Source: Gemmatimonadota bacterium | Lineage (GTDB): Bacteria; Gemmatimonadota; Gemmatimonadetes; Longimicrobiales; Gaopeijiaceae | Direction of reading: 5' to 3' | NCBI GenBank assembly: GCA_018678395.1 | Contig: JAHHMJ010000020.1 | Location: forward strand, 1 to 7,274 | Length of the DNA: 7,274 nucleotides | In this document: piece by piece, positions 6,802-7,274 of the stretch | Position numbering within the stretch: position 1 is the first letter of the stretch | Layout of the letters: every line of letters starts with the position of its first letter | Translations under genes and position numbers: made by a program | The notes under the pieces: model-generated | Databases searched by the model: none | What the model was told of the DNA's origin: nothing | What the model saw: only the letters and a program-made list of their open reading frames with translations

Positions 6802-7274
6802 CCCAGCCGTTCACGCTTGCGCAGGTACGCGCGCAGCGCGCGGGACAGCGGCTCACCGGTGTCGACCACCTGGTAGTCGATGCCGTGGGGCCGCAGGCTG
6901 CGCCGCCACTCCGAGAGGGCGGCGGCCACCGCGGCCCGGTATTCCGCCCGTACGTCCGCGACCGAAACCCGAAGCTCGACGTCGGTTTCCGGGTCGATGA
7001 AGCGTGCGTCGGCCGCGGCGGGCAGCTCCCGCTCGCCCGGGTCGAGGAGATGGAAGACCAGCACCTCGTGGCCGCGGTGGCGCAGGAAGCGCAGGGCCGT
7101 CCGGGTCTCTTCGGGGTCGACGAGGAGGTCGGAGAGGAGAATGACCAGCCCCCGCCTGCGGAGCCGGCCCGCGAGTTCGCGCAACGCGGTATGGGCCCGC
7201 GTCCCACCCCCCGCTTCGAGCGATGCCAGGCGGCGGACCAGCTCCTGCCATTGGCGTCGCCCACCGCGCGGATG
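6798..7274 (-). CDS. DUF58 family protein, C-terminal 158 residues (5' end outside window)
   Basis: The reading frame is open from the window edge to a TGA at 6800-6798, so only the C-terminal part is present. Visible family features are the segment 'RRRGLVILLSDLL' near residues 40-51 of the fragment, 'LRHRGHEVLVFHLLDP' at about 64-79, and the ending 'GIDYQVVDTGEPLSRAL' at about 131-147. These match the usual C-terminal half of DUF58 proteins, which adopt a VWA-like fold and are commonly encoded beside a MoxR-type AAA+ ATPase. The molecular role of the family is not firmly established; a part in MoxR-assisted protein maturation or envelope stress is usually proposed. The stop codon overlaps the start of the next gene (ATGA), which suggests translational coupling. 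Internal TTG or ATG codons could be read as starts, but similarity to the family continues upstream of them, so the true start is beyond 7274. Family call is confident; function is not. Confidence 0.9.
   Translation of the reverse strand, partial: HPRGGRRQWQELVRRLASLEAGGGTRAHTALRELAGRLRRRGLVILLSDLLVDPEETRTALRFLRHRGHEVLVFHLLDPGERELPAAADARFIDPETDVELRVSVADVRAEYRAAVAAALSEWRRSLRPHGIDYQVVDTGEPLSRALRAYLRKRERLG

Noticed and set aside
5200..6876. Plus-strand open frames of 195-295 codons opposite the VWA gene.
   Set aside because: They mirror the codon structure of a well-supported membrane protein and show no domain or ribosome binding site.
1..7274. Search for CRISPR repeats, transposase genes, tRNA or rRNA, phage genes and long direct repeats.
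   Set aside because: None was seen by eye; the window is filled by five co-directional genes with short gaps.

Overview
The window is a compact, very GC-rich piece of bacterial chromosome in which every credible gene lies on the minus strand. Transcription therefore runs from high to low coordinates. The gene order, an Ala/Pro/Gly-rich lipoprotein tail and the high GC content resemble Gemmatimonadota or a related Gram-negative phylum. That placement is an inference from gene order and composition, not a proven assignment. Five genes are visible, three complete and two cut by the window edges. Gaps are 38 bp or less, and two junctions are start/stop overlaps, so the layout reads as one operon or one long transcription unit.

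In transcription order: (1) 7274-6798 is the C-terminal part of a DUF58-family protein. (2) 6801-4879 is a three-helix membrane protein with a BatA-type N-terminus and a von Willebrand factor A (VWA) domain; it overlaps the DUF58 gene by ATGA. DUF58 and VWA membrane proteins normally accompany a MoxR-type AAA+ ATPase, which would lie just beyond 7274. (3) 4882-1553 is mfd, the transcription-repair coupling factor, complete at 1109 aa; it starts at a GTG that overlaps the VWA stop codon (GTGA). (4) 1522-149 is a PpiC-type peptidyl-prolyl isomerase lipoprotein with a strong ribosome binding site. (5) 110-1 is the signal peptide and first residues of another exported protein, probably a second SurA/PpiC-type foldase.

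Functionally the stretch joins an envelope-associated MoxR/DUF58/VWA module of poorly defined role, a cytoplasmic DNA repair translocase that removes stalled RNA polymerase, and periplasmic folding factors. The genes are standard families. I see no CRISPR array, insertion sequence, tRNA, rRNA or phage gene. The points worth a second look are a run of nine C just before the VWA/mfd overlap, the translational coupling of mfd to a membrane-protein gene, an apparent N/C duplication in the isomerase, and a few small inverted repeats.
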